64,000 nt of DNA from DATKAS01 sp963733765 (GCA_963733765.1 CAVTEI010000003.1:1054001-1118000), one strand, 5' to 3'; positions 50,169 to 58,262 are shown, numbered from the stretch's first letter. Translations and numbers: made by a program. Notes: generated from the letters alone by a model not told the origin.

Positions 50169-51026
50169 GTGAGCGCGCCGCCACGGGCCGCGCTGTTTCG
50201 GGCCTGGTGCTCGTCGCCACGCCCATCGGCAACCTCGGCGAGCTCTCGCCGCGGGCAACCGAGATCCTCGCCGCGGCAGATGTCATCGCGTGCGAGGACA
50301 CCCGTCGCGCCGGCCGCTTGCTGCAGCACGCGGGCGTCACGAAACCGCCTCTGGTGGTCGTGAACGATCACACGGAGTCGGCGGCGACGCGGACGGTGCT
50401 GGCCGCTCTCGACCAGGGCAGCACGGTCGCGGTCATCTCGGATGCCGGCATGCCCGGAATCTCCGATCCCGGTGAGCGCCTCGTACCGCGCGGCTGTGAG
50501 CGCGGGGCACCCTGTCTCGGTGGTGGCCGGCCCCTCGGCGGCGATCGCGGCGCTGGTGGTGAGCGGCCTTCCCACCGGCCGCTTCGTGTTCGAAGGCTTC
50601 CTGCCTCGGAAGGGATCAGGACGCACCGCGCGCTTGGCCACGCTCGCGGACGAGCCCCGCACCATCGTGCTGTACGAAGCGCCGCACCGTGTGCGGGCCA
50701 CACTCGCCGATCTCGCGGCCTCGCTCGGCGCACAACGGCGCGTCGTGTTGGTGCGCGAGCTGACCAAGCTGCACGAGGAGGTGTGGCGCGGGTCGCTCGA
50801 ACGCGCAGTGGAGTACGCGAGAGAGGTCACTCCCCGCGGCGAGTACGTGCTGGTCGTCGACGGCGCGCCCGAGTCACCGCCGCCGGGGGAGCCGGAGATC
50901 GAGCGAGCGTTGCGGGATCGTCTCGCCGAGGGCGACGATCGAAAGGCGGCAGTCGCCGTCGTGGCCCGCGATCTCGGTGTGCCGAAGCGGGACGTCTACG
51001 CGATCTCGCTGCGTGTCACCGAGTGA
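50165..51026 (+). CDS. rsmI: 16S rRNA 2'-O-methyltransferase RsmI (one frameshift)
   Basis: RsmI methylates C1402 of 16S rRNA. The two halves read LVLVATPIGNLGELSPRA, IACEDTRRAGRLLQ and VISDAGMPGISDPGERLV, then VSVVAGPSAAIAALVVSGLP, FEGFLPRKGSGR and LTKLHEEVWRG. They are joined by one extra base near 50487. It completes the operon YdeI-DUF192-rsmI and converges with a DJ-1 gene, overlapping by 11 bp. Confidence 0.9.
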
Positions 51027-51645
51027 CCCTGAGCTCCGCTACGCGTGCCCACATCTCATCGGTCGCCTTCGACGCCGCGCCAGTGTCGAACGGCGGCTGG
51101 GGGTCGTACTCGATGAAGAGCTGCATCACCTGCGCCGTCACCGGGTCACAGAGCTGCGCGGCGAGCATGAGCGCCATGTCGATGCCCGACGACACCCCCG
51201 CGGCGGTGATGATCTTGCCGTTCTGCACGACCCGCTGCTCGGTGTAGCGCGCGCCCAGCTCCTCGAGCTGCCCCTTCGCACCCCAGTGCGTCGTGGCGTC
51301 GATCCCGTTGAGCAGTCCGGCCGCGGCGAGGAGCAAGGAGCCCGTGCACACCGAGGTGGTGAAGCGCGTGGTCTCGTGCACCTGGCGGATCCAGTCGAGA
51401 GTCGGCTGATCGTGGACGAGCGGTCGCGTCCCGTAGCCGCCGGGAACGACCAGCACCTCGGGGGCCGTCACCTCGTCGAGGGTGGCGTCGACGGTGAGGC
51501 CGAGCTTGCCGTTGTCGGTGCGGACCTCGCCGCGCTTCGCTCCGACGAAGACCACCTCCGCGCCGGGAAGGCGCTGCAGCACCTCGTAGGGCCCGATGGC
51601 GTCGAGCGCGGTCAGCTCAGGAAAGATGAAGAAGGCGATCTGCAC
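51016..51645 (-). CDS. DJ-1/PfpI family protein
   Basis: The 209-aa protein has a flavodoxin-like fold with the nucleophilic Cys in TTSVCTGSLLLAAAGLL, the Glu near PYEVLQRLPGAEV and VLVVPGGYGTRP. The group that includes isonitrile hydratases and AraC-type input domains looks like this, but here there is no DNA-binding domain. GTG 51645 has aaggat six bases upstream. Confidence 0.85.
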   Translation of the reverse strand: MQIAFFIFPELTALDAIGPYEVLQRLPGAEVVFVGAKRGEVRTDNGKLGLTVDATLDEVTAPEVLVVPGGYGTRPLVHDQPTLDWIRQVHETTRFTTSVCTGSLLLAAAGLLNGIDATTHWGAKGQLEELGARYTEQRVVQNGKIITAAGVSSGIDMALMLAAQLCDPVTAQVMQLFIEYDPQPPFDTGAASKATDEMWARVAELRVTR

Positions 51646-51651
51646 CGCCCC

Positions 51652-51665
51652 ATCCTTGTCATTGT
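51652..51665. promoter_or_regulatory. Back-to-back -10 elements of the DJ-1 and NTase-GNAT genes
   Basis: Minus strand AAGGAT (51657-51652) precedes GTG 51645 by six bases. Plus strand CATTGT (51660-51665) precedes GTG 51672 by six bases. The two sites are two bases apart. Confidence 0.45.
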
Positions 51666-51671
51666 GGGGAC

Positions 51672-52709
51672 GTGATGCCCGCGGAATCAGCCGTCGCTGT
51701 CGTCGAGGCCCTCGATACGGCGGACGTGGACGCGTGGGTGGACGGAGGGTGGGGCATCGACGCCCTCCTCAGTCGCGAACGACGAAAGCACGGCGACCTC
51801 GATCTCGTCGTCGCGCTCGATCGAGTCGGAGCCGCCGTGGCGGCCCTCGGCGACCTGGGGTACGCGCCGGTCGTCGACTCCCTCCCCGTTCGCCTCGTCC
51901 TGGCGGCGCCGGGGGACCGTCGGGTCGATCTCCATCCCACGGTGATGGACGAGCACGGCGATGCGTTGCAGGCGCAGCCGCTCGGCAAGGTCTTCGCCTA
52001 CCCACGCGGCTCGCTTCTCGGCCGGGGCACGATTGCCGGCCGCGCCGTGCGCTGCCTCACCGCCGAGGGCCAGGTGCTCGCGCACCTGGGGTACGAGCCG
52101 GCCGCCGTTGACCGGGCCGACGTGAAGGCGCTCGCGGACAGGTTCGCCGTCGGGCTCGGCCTCGCGTTCGCGGATGGCGACGACCGCACGGTGCGGGCCG
52201 CATCCCGTGCGGACATCGCACCGATGACCGACGTCCAGCTCCGGGCTTCGGTCGCCGCGTACCGCTGGCCGGGCAACGAGGCCTGGGCGGACTCGGTTCA
52301 CCACGGCATCTACTGGCGCCTCTGGGAGTCGCGCATCGGCGCGCCGAGGACGTGGAGTGGCGTCGCCCTCGTTGGCGGTGCCATTGCTGGCACTGCGCAT
52401 GTGCGGCCATGGGCCCACGAGGACCTGGATGCGTCATCCACCGCCGAGCTCAATGCGGTGTACGTCGATCCGCACGCGCAAGGTACGGGCGTCGGTCGCC
52501 GCTTGAACGATGCGTCGCTGATCGCGGCGCGCGAGCTCGGCTACACCGACGTGCGGCTTCACGTGATCGAGCTCAACCGGGCGGGCCAACGGTTCTGGGA
52601 GCGCCTCGGATGGCAGCGCGACGGCGGGAGCCGCGAGGTGACGGGATCGGACGGGCTGATCGAGCATCGCTACCGAATCTCATCCGGGGTGTCGGAGAGT
52701 CACCGGTAG
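51672..52709 (+). CDS. Aminoglycoside nucleotidyltransferase-like domain fused to a GNAT acetyltransferase
   Basis: The 345-aa protein has an N-terminal LinB/ANT(2'')-like nucleotidyltransferase (about 1-175) with DAWVDGGWGIDALLSRERRK followed by HGDLDLVV and RVDLHP, and a C-terminal GNAT (about 180-335) with ELNAVYVDPHAQGTGVGRRL and NRAGQRFWERLGW. The fusion suggests two ways of modifying one small molecule, possibly an aminoglycoside, but neither activity is proven. GTG 51672 is supported by the -10. Confidence 0.78.
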   Translation: MMPAESAVAVVEALDTADVDAWVDGGWGIDALLSRERRKHGDLDLVVALDRVGAAVAALGDLGYAPVVDSLPVRLVLAAPGDRRVDLHPTVMDEHGDALQAQPLGKVFAYPRGSLLGRGTIAGRAVRCLTAEGQVLAHLGYEPAAVDRADVKALADRFAVGLGLAFADGDDRTVRAASRADIAPMTDVQLRASVAAYRWPGNEAWADSVHHGIYWRLWESRIGAPRTWSGVALVGGAIAGTAHVRPWAHEDLDASSTAELNAVYVDPHAQGTGVGRRLNDASLIAARELGYTDVRLHVIELNRAGQRFWERLGWQRDGGSREVTGSDGLIEHRYRISSGVSESHR

Positions 52710-52712
52710 CCT
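52707..52712 (+). promoter_or_regulatory. Leaderless -10 element (TAGCCT) of the metG operon
   Basis: TAGCCT is followed by gcgctc and GTG 52719. The T of this element overlaps the stop of the upstream gene. Confidence 0.6.
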
Positions 52713-52718
52713 GCGCTC

Positions 52719-54227
52719 GTGAGCAGGTACTACCTGACGACACCGATCTACTACGTGAACGACGCGCCCCACATCGGGCACTCGTATCCCACAGTGGTCG
52801 GCGACGCGGTGACACGGTGGCATCGCGCCCTCGGTGAGGAGGTGCACTACCTCACGGGCACGGACGAGCACGGGTTGAAGGTGCAGCAGGCCGCCGAGGC
52901 CAGGGGAGTTGCGCCCCGGGAGTGGGCCGACACGACAGTCGAGCGCTACCGCGAGGCGTGGAAGCTGCTCGACATCGCGAACGACGACTTCATCCGCACG
53001 ACCGAGGCTCGGCACTACCAGGGGGTCGAGCAGCTGCTGAACGCGTGCTACGCGGCGGGCGACATCGAGCTCGGCACCTACGAGGGCCTGTACTGCGTGG
53101 CGTGCGAGGCCTATTACACCGAGGACGAGCTGGTCGACGGCAACTGCCCCATCCACGGCCGGCCGGTTGATCACATGAAGGAGGAGAATTACTTCTTCAA
53201 GCTCAGTCGTTACGGCGATCGTCTGCTCGAGTGGTACGCGGCGCATCCCGAGGCCATCCGACCTGAGACGCGGCGCAACGAGGTGCTCGGATTCATCCGC
53301 CAGGGGTTGCTCGACTTCTCGATCAGCCGCACGTCGCTCAAGTGGGGCATCCCGATCCCGTGGGACGACCGCCACGTCACCTACGTCTGGTTCGACGCGC
53401 TGGCGAACTACATCACCGCGGTCGGCTACGGCTCAGACGAAGCGCGGTTCCACCGTTGGTGGCCCGGGCATCACCTCATCGGGAAAGACATCATCCGCTT
53501 CCACTGCATCTACTGGCCGGCGATGTTGCTGTCGGCGGGTCTCGAGCCGCCCGCGGGCTTCTACGTCCATGGCTGGCTGCTCGTCGCCGGCGAGAAGATG
53601 AGCAAGACGAAGCTGAACCAGATCACGCCGGCCGAGCTCGTCGCCGACTTCGGTGTCGACGGGTACCGCTACCACTTCCTCGCGGATGTGCCGTTCGGCC
53701 CGGACAACGACTTCTCGTACGAGGGGATGGTGGCTCGCTACAACAGCGACCTCGCCAACAACCTCGGCAACCTCTTGTCGCGCGTCGCGACCGTCGTCGC
53801 GAAACAGTGCGACGGTGTCGGTCCCGCGCCGCGCCCCGACAGCCCGCTCGCGACCGTCGCGGCGACTTCCTACGAGGCAGCCGCGTCGGCATGGGAGCGT
53901 GTCCAACCGTCGGAGGCGCTGGAGGCGACTTGGCGACTCATTCGGGCGACCAACGCCGAGCTCGAGGCCGCCGAGCCCTGGAAGGGCGCGCCGGGACCGG
54001 AGGTCGACGGAGTCCTCGGCGACGCGCTCGAGGTGCTGCGCATCGTGGCAGTGCTCGCGGCGCCCGCTGTCCCCCACGCCGCCGAGGAGATATGGCGCCG
54101 CATCGGCCTCAGCGGGTCGGTGGCGGACCAGCGACTCCCCGAGGCCGCGCGCTGGGGCGGGTACCCGGGCGGGGTGCCGGTCGAGAAGGGCGCGCCGCTG
54201 TTTCCGCGCCTCGCGGTGCCGTCCTGA
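52719..54227 (+). CDS. metG: Methionyl-tRNA synthetase
   Basis: This class Ia synthetase of 502 aa charges tRNA-Met. It has the HIGH motif in YVNDAPHIGHSYPTVVGD, the KMSKS motif as GEKMSKTKLN, the Cys-containing insertion YCVACEAYYTED to GNCPIHGRP (one zinc knuckle) and a C-terminal anticodon-binding helical bundle, without an extra tRNA-binding domain. It is the first gene of the metG-tatD-DPBB-rsmA-ispE operon. Confidence 0.95.
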   Translation: MSRYYLTTPIYYVNDAPHIGHSYPTVVGDAVTRWHRALGEEVHYLTGTDEHGLKVQQAAEARGVAPREWADTTVERYREAWKLLDIANDDFIRTTEARHYQGVEQLLNACYAAGDIELGTYEGLYCVACEAYYTEDELVDGNCPIHGRPVDHMKEENYFFKLSRYGDRLLEWYAAHPEAIRPETRRNEVLGFIRQGLLDFSISRTSLKWGIPIPWDDRHVTYVWFDALANYITAVGYGSDEARFHRWWPGHHLIGKDIIRFHCIYWPAMLLSAGLEPPAGFYVHGWLLVAGEKMSKTKLNQITPAELVADFGVDGYRYHFLADVPFGPDNDFSYEGMVARYNSDLANNLGNLLSRVATVVAKQCDGVGPAPRPDSPLATVAATSYEAAASAWERVQPSEALEATWRLIRATNAELEAAEPWKGAPGPEVDGVLGDALEVLRIVAVLAAPAVPHAAEEIWRRIGLSGSVADQRLPEAARWGGYPGGVPVEKGAPLFPRLAVPS

Positions 54228-54228
54228 C

Positions 54229-54984
54229 GTGAGCTGGACCGACAACCACTGCCACCTCGACGACGAACGCATCGCGGGCGGCGCGGCCGCGGCGGTGGAG
54301 GCGGCCCGCGCCGCGGGCGTCGATCGCATGATCACGATCGGCACCGATGCGATGCGCAGCCGCATGGCCATCGACATCGCGGCGGCTCACGATGGCGTGT
54401 GGGCGACCGTGGGTCTGCATCCTCACGACGCGAAGAACGGAGTCGACACGATCATGGCGCTCTTCGACGAACCGAAGGTCGTCGCGGTCGGCGAGTGCGG
54501 GCTCGACTACCACTACGACAACTCGCCTCGACCCCAGCAGCGCGAAGCGTTCGCCGCGCAGATCCGCATCGCGCACGAACGCGCGCTGCCGCTCGTCATC
54601 CACACACGCGAAGCGTGGGACGAGACGTTCGACATCCTCGCGGCCGAAGGTGTTCCCGAACGAACCGTGTTCCACTGCTTCTCCGGCGGCGCCGACGAGG
54701 CCGCGCGCTGCATCGACATCGGCGGGTTTCTGTCGTTCAGCGGCATCGTCACGTTCCCCAAAGCCGCGGATGTTCGCATGGCGGCCGAGCGGTGCCCGAT
54801 GGACCGTCTCCTCGTCGAGACGGATGCCCCGTATCTCACGCCGGTGCCCCATCGCGGCACGCCCAACGAGCCGGCGTATGTCCCACTCGTGGGCGCCGCC
54901 GTTGCGCAGGTCAAGGGCGTCGACGTTCGTCTCGTCGAGGAGGCGTCGACGCGGACCGCTGCCGCGGTGTTCGGCCTGCACTAA
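54229..54984 (+). CDS. tatD: TatD family metal-dependent DNase
   Basis: The 251-aa TIM-barrel enzyme has TDNHCHLDDERIAGG (first metal-binding HxH), GLHPHDAKNGVDT, VGECGLDYHYDNSP, HTREAWDE, FHCFSGGADE and ETDAPYLTPVP. TatD acts as a 3'-5' DNase/phosphoesterase in repair. It is one base after the metG stop. Confidence 0.93.
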   Translation: MSWTDNHCHLDDERIAGGAAAAVEAARAAGVDRMITIGTDAMRSRMAIDIAAAHDGVWATVGLHPHDAKNGVDTIMALFDEPKVVAVGECGLDYHYDNSPRPQQREAFAAQIRIAHERALPLVIHTREAWDETFDILAAEGVPERTVFHCFSGGADEAARCIDIGGFLSFSGIVTFPKAADVRMAAERCPMDRLLVETDAPYLTPVPHRGTPNEPAYVPLVGAAVAQVKGVDVRLVEEASTRTAAAVFGLH

Positions 54985-55020
54985 CTTCACTCCGACTCGT
55001 GTCCCGGGGAGGGTGGAGCT

Positions 55021-55707
55021 CTGCAGGTCACACCGGCCGAGCAGCGGCGCATTGTCGCCGCTGTCCTCGTCACACTGATCGCCCTTGCCGTGGTCGTCGT
55101 CGCCCGTCGTGACGCGCCGAGCCGCGACAGCGAGACGGTGGCCGCCGGCGACGCGACGACACTCGCCCCCGCGACCACCGCGCCGTCGACCTCGACTCCC
55201 GTGCGAGTGGTAGAGCTCGCCGACCCCGCGACTTCCGGACTCTCGAGCGTCGCGCCCGCGACGGCCGCCGCCACGACGGCTCCGCCGACCACGCCGGCTC
55301 CGACGACCGCGAAGCCCACCACCACGGCCAAGCCGACCACCACCGTGACGATCGCGCCCACCTCCAGCGTGCTCGACACCGCGCCACCGGCCACCGCGCC
55401 GCCGAGCACGGTGCTCGTCGATCCCGGCGTCACGGCCGGTCCCGCCGATCGGCTCCAGGAAGGCCGCGGCACCTTCCACCGGTATGACAACGCCGATCCG
55501 CTGTGGGGCGAGCGGCCGTGTGCGCACCGCACACTCCCGAAGGGCACCGTCGTCACGGTCGTGAACACGAAGTCGGGCGCGTCGACCTGGTGCGTCGTGC
55601 GCGACCGGGGGCCCTTCGGCAATGCGATCATCGACCTCGATGAGGAGCAGTTCGCCGAGCTCGCGCCGGTCGGTGCCGGCGTGATCAACGTGCGCATCAC
55701 CTGGTGA
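55021..55707 (+). CDS. Membrane-anchored RlpA/DPBB-domain protein at the rpfB locus, apparent CTG start
   Basis: The product has one N-terminal transmembrane helix (IVAAVLVTLIALAVVVVARR), a long Thr/Ala/Pro linker (about 35-135) and a C-terminal double-psi beta-barrel (GRGTFHRYDNADPLWGERPC, TLPKGTVVTVVN, CVVRDRGPFGNAIIDLD). Such domains bind or cut peptidoglycan. Between tatD and rsmA mycobacteria keep rpfB; here this protein takes its place. No ATG/GTG/TTG precedes the helix; CTG 55021 follows ggagggtgg. Confidence 0.78.
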   Translation: MQVTPAEQRRIVAAVLVTLIALAVVVVARRDAPSRDSETVAAGDATTLAPATTAPSTSTPVRVVELADPATSGLSSVAPATAAATTAPPTTPAPTTAKPTTTAKPTTTVTIAPTSSVLDTAPPATAPPSTVLVDPGVTAGPADRLQEGRGTFHRYDNADPLWGERPCAHRTLPKGTVVTVVNTKSGASTWCVVRDRGPFGNAIIDLDEEQFAELAPVGAGVINVRITW

Positions 55708-56528
55708 CGCTGAGCGGGCGCGACGTCGCCGCGCTCCTTGCGAGACACGGACTGCACCCGAGCCGCGCCTTGGGACAGAACTTTGTCGTCGATCCGAACA
55801 CGGTCCGGCGGATCGCCCGCCTTGCAGGCGTGGGCCCCGGCGATCAGGTCATCGAGATCGGCGCCGGGCTCGGATCGCTCACACTTGCACTCGCCGAGAC
55901 GGGCGCCGCGGTGACGGCAATCGAGGTGGATCGGGGGATCGCCCCGGTGCTTCGTACCGTCGTCGAGGACAAAGGTGTTCGTGTGATCGAGGCGGATGCG
56001 CGCCACCTCGATTGGTCGGCGGTGTTGGGTGACGACCGGTGGACGCTGGTGGCAAACCTTCCGTACAACGTGGCGACTCCGCTCGTCGCCGACCTGCTCG
56101 ACGGCGTGCCTCAGATCGAGCGGATGCTGGTGATGGTGCAGCGAGAGGTGGGCGAGCGGCTCGCGGCGAGCGCGGGCGACGAAGCGTATGGCGCGGTGTC
56201 GGTGAAAGTCGCGTATTGGGCGTACGCCGAAGTGGTCGGGAGGGTGCCCGCCACCGTGTTTCTTCCCAAGCCCAAGGTTGAGTCGGCCCTGGTCCGCATC
56301 GTGCGCCGCGAGGCGCCGGCGGTGGGTGGCGACGTCGACGCAAAGTGGCTCTTCAGGCTCGTCCGCGCCGGCTTCGGTCAGCGCCGCAAGATGTTGCGCG
56401 GCTCGCTCGCGGGACTGGCGACGCAGGCGCAGATCGAGGCGGCCGGAATCGCGCCGACGGCGCGAGCCGAGGAGCTCGACGTCGAGGCGTGGGGCCGCCT
56501 GGCTCGCGAGGCTGCACCGCGTGGATGA
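55704..56528 (+). CDS. rsmA: 16S rRNA dimethyladenosine transferase RsmA (KsgA)
   Basis: RsmA dimethylates A1518 and A1519 of 16S rRNA. It has the N-terminal RALGQNFVVDPNTVRRIA, the SAM loop VIEIGAGLGSLTLALAE, VTAIEVDRG and the catalytic NLPYNVATPLV. GTG 55704 overlaps the preceding stop, and its own 3' end overlaps ispE by 8 bp. Confidence 0.95.
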   Translation: MTLSGRDVAALLARHGLHPSRALGQNFVVDPNTVRRIARLAGVGPGDQVIEIGAGLGSLTLALAETGAAVTAIEVDRGIAPVLRTVVEDKGVRVIEADARHLDWSAVLGDDRWTLVANLPYNVATPLVADLLDGVPQIERMLVMVQREVGERLAASAGDEAYGAVSVKVAYWAYAEVVGRVPATVFLPKPKVESALVRIVRREAPAVGGDVDAKWLFRLVRAGFGQRRKMLRGSLAGLATQAQIEAAGIAPTARAEELDVEAWGRLAREAAPRG

Positions 56529-57246
56529 GCTGTTCGCGCCCGCCAAGCTCACCGTCTCGCTTCGCGTGACCGGCGTGCGCGACGACGGCTATCACCTCAT
56601 CGACGCCGAGATGGTGAGCCTCGATCTGCGCGACCGGCTGCTCATCAGCGAGGGCGACGGACTCGAGATCGTCGGACCCGCGGCCGAAGGCGTGCCGGTC
56701 GACGGCAAGAACCTCATCCGACGCGCGCTCGCGCTCGTCGGGCGAACGGCACACGTCCGCATGGAGAAGCGCATCCCGGCCGGAGGCGGGCTCGGAGGCG
56801 GGTCGAGCGACGCGGCGGCGATCCTGCGGTGGGCGGGGGTGACTGACAGCGAAGTCGCCGCGTCACTCGGCGCCGATGTTCCGTTCTGTCTGATCGGAGG
56901 CCGTGCACGCGTCAGTGGGATCGGCGACCTGGTGGAACCGCTTCCCTTTGTCGATCGCGTGTTCACGGTGGTGACGCCGCCCTTCTCCGTCTCGACGCCG
57001 GCGGTGTACCGGGCGTGGGACGAGCTGGGCGGACCGGCCGACGACCACGGCAACGATCTCGAGACTGCGGCACTGCTGGTCGAGCCGCGGCTGCACGAGT
57101 GGCGCGAGCGCATCGCTCGCGCAACGGGGCAGCGCCCCATGCTCGCGGGCAGCGGCTCGACGTGGTTCGTCGAAGGGGATCACGGCCATGCGGCGGCGTC
57201 GCTCGCACCCGCAATGGTGGTGGTGACGCGCACCGACCGCCCCTAG
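56521..57246 (+). CDS. ispE: 4-diphosphocytidyl-2-C-methyl-D-erythritol kinase
   Basis: IspE is a GHMP kinase of the MEP isoprenoid route. It has FAPAKLTVSLRVTGVRDDGY (substrate Lys and His), the ATP loop PAGGGLGGGSSDAAAILRWA and C-terminal MLAGSGSTWFVEG. At 241 aa it is shorter than usual (about 280-310), but the three motifs are present. GTG 56521 is the only start that keeps the N-terminal motif. Confidence 0.92.
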   Translation: MDELFAPAKLTVSLRVTGVRDDGYHLIDAEMVSLDLRDRLLISEGDGLEIVGPAAEGVPVDGKNLIRRALALVGRTAHVRMEKRIPAGGGLGGGSSDAAAILRWAGVTDSEVAASLGADVPFCLIGGRARVSGIGDLVEPLPFVDRVFTVVTPPFSVSTPAVYRAWDELGGPADDHGNDLETAALLVEPRLHEWRERIARATGQRPMLAGSGSTWFVEGDHGHAAASLAPAMVVVTRTDRP

Positions 57247-57275
57247 GAGCGGTCGGCGAGAGAGAACGGGCTCGG

Positions 57276-57368
57276 TTACTTGCGGCGCTGGAAGCGCGTG
57301 CGCTTGAGCATCTTCTTGTGCTTCTTCTTGCGCATGCGCTTGCGGCGCTTCTTGATCAACGATCCCAT
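57276..57368 (-). CDS. bS22: Ribosomal protein bS22 homologue, 30 aa
   Basis: This tiny, strongly basic protein starts MGSLIKKRRKRMRKKKHKKM and ends LKRTRFQRRK. It matches the AURKAIP1/COX24-type actinobacterial bS22 (pattern MGSxxKKRRKRM..KKHRK), a 30S protein known from mycobacterial ribosome structures. TACCCT (57384-57379) lies ten bases before ATG 57368. It lies antisense-free between ispE and tRNA-Gln. Confidence 0.88.
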   Translation of the reverse strand: MGSLIKKRRKRMRKKKHKKMLKRTRFQRRK

Positions 57369-57378
57369 GGCTGCGCAG

Positions 57379-57384
57379 AGGGTA
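57379..57384 (-). promoter_or_regulatory. -10 element (TACCCT) of bS22
   Basis: On the minus strand TACCCT precedes ATG 57368 by ten bases, giving a very short leader. Confidence 0.45.
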
Positions 57385-57422
57385 GTGGTGCATCGTGGAC
57401 TGGGGAAATCGCACACGCGGGA

Positions 57423-57428
57423 TACCGT
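57423..57428 (+). promoter_or_regulatory. -10 element (TACCGT) of the tRNA-Gln gene
   Basis: TACCGT ends eleven bases before the first base of the tRNA. No clear -35 at normal spacing was found. Confidence 0.45.
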
Positions 57429-57439
57429 GAGGCTGCCCG

Positions 57440-57512
57440 TGGCGGGTAGTTCAACTGGCAGAACGCCTGACTTTGGATCAGGAGGTTCCAGGTTCGAGCC
57501 CTGGCCCGCCAG
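57440..57512 (+). tRNA. tRNA-Gln (anticodon TTG)
   Basis: The 7-bp acceptor arm TGGCGGG pairs with CCCGCCA (57505-57511), with discriminator G. The anticodon stem-loop is CTGACTTTGGATCAG with anticodon TTG, and the T arm contains GGTTCGAGCCC. The 3' CCA is not encoded. The length is 73 nt. The GNAT gene begins two bases after it. Confidence 0.95.
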
Positions 57513-57514
57513 CA

Positions 57515-58243
57515 GTGACGACAGCGCGTGAGGCGTTCATCTCCGCGGTCAGCCAGTCGATGGGCCTGGGAGCCGCAGTGAGAGCTCCCGGCACCACCGT
57601 GGTCGCCGCGTTCGCACGCGCGGACAGCAACGTGGCCGTGGCCTATGCGATCGCCGAGCACACGGTCTTCTGGTGCGACCCTGCGCTGGCCGACTCGCTC
57701 GCTCCCATGGTCGACGCTGATCGGGCCGCTCCGCTCGATGAGTGCGACGCGTTCCTCACGGCGCTCGGTTGGACGCCGCTCCCGCGCGCCCAAATGCAAG
57801 TGCTGGGGCCCGAGGGTTTGCGACCGCCGTCTCGCAACGAGCACGTGGTGCAGTCAGTCGACGTCACGAACCCGGCGGACCAGGCTCTTCTCGCGACGTT
57901 CCGGGCGACCTTGACCGCCGAGGACCGGGACAACGCCGATCTCGATGACAGTCCCGATGAGCACATCGTGGTCGTGGTCGACGCCGACGGCGTCGCTGCC
58001 TACGCGTCACAAACCCCGTTTGCCCCGGCGAAGCAGTTCGCGGACATCTCGGTCGCGACTCGACCCGACGTCCGCGGTCGCGGCCTCGGGCACCTCGTCG
58101 TCGCGGGGCTGTGCGACGAGATCGCGGCGCGCGGCTTGCATCCGCTCTACCGGCGAGACGTCACGAACGTCGAATCGGTGCGCCTTTGCGCTGCACTCGG
58201 CTTCGTCCACGCCATCGAAGTCTCCGGCTTCCGCCGCCCGTGA
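57515..58243 (+). CDS. GNAT-family N-acetyltransferase
   Basis: The 242-aa protein has a C-terminal GNAT core with ADISVATRPDVRGRGLGHLV (acetyl-CoA loop) and NVESVRLCAALGF, after an N-terminal domain of about 120 aa that is unlike GNATs. GTG 57515 begins two bases after tRNA-Gln, so it is probably carried on the same precursor transcript. The acceptor is unknown. Confidence 0.8.
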   Translation: MTTAREAFISAVSQSMGLGAAVRAPGTTVVAAFARADSNVAVAYAIAEHTVFWCDPALADSLAPMVDADRAAPLDECDAFLTALGWTPLPRAQMQVLGPEGLRPPSRNEHVVQSVDVTNPADQALLATFRATLTAEDRDNADLDDSPDEHIVVVVDADGVAAYASQTPFAPAKQFADISVATRPDVRGRGLGHLVVAGLCDEIAARGLHPLYRRDVTNVESVRLCAALGFVHAIEVSGFRRP

Positions 58244-58262
58244 GTCCAGATCCCAGAGGGTT

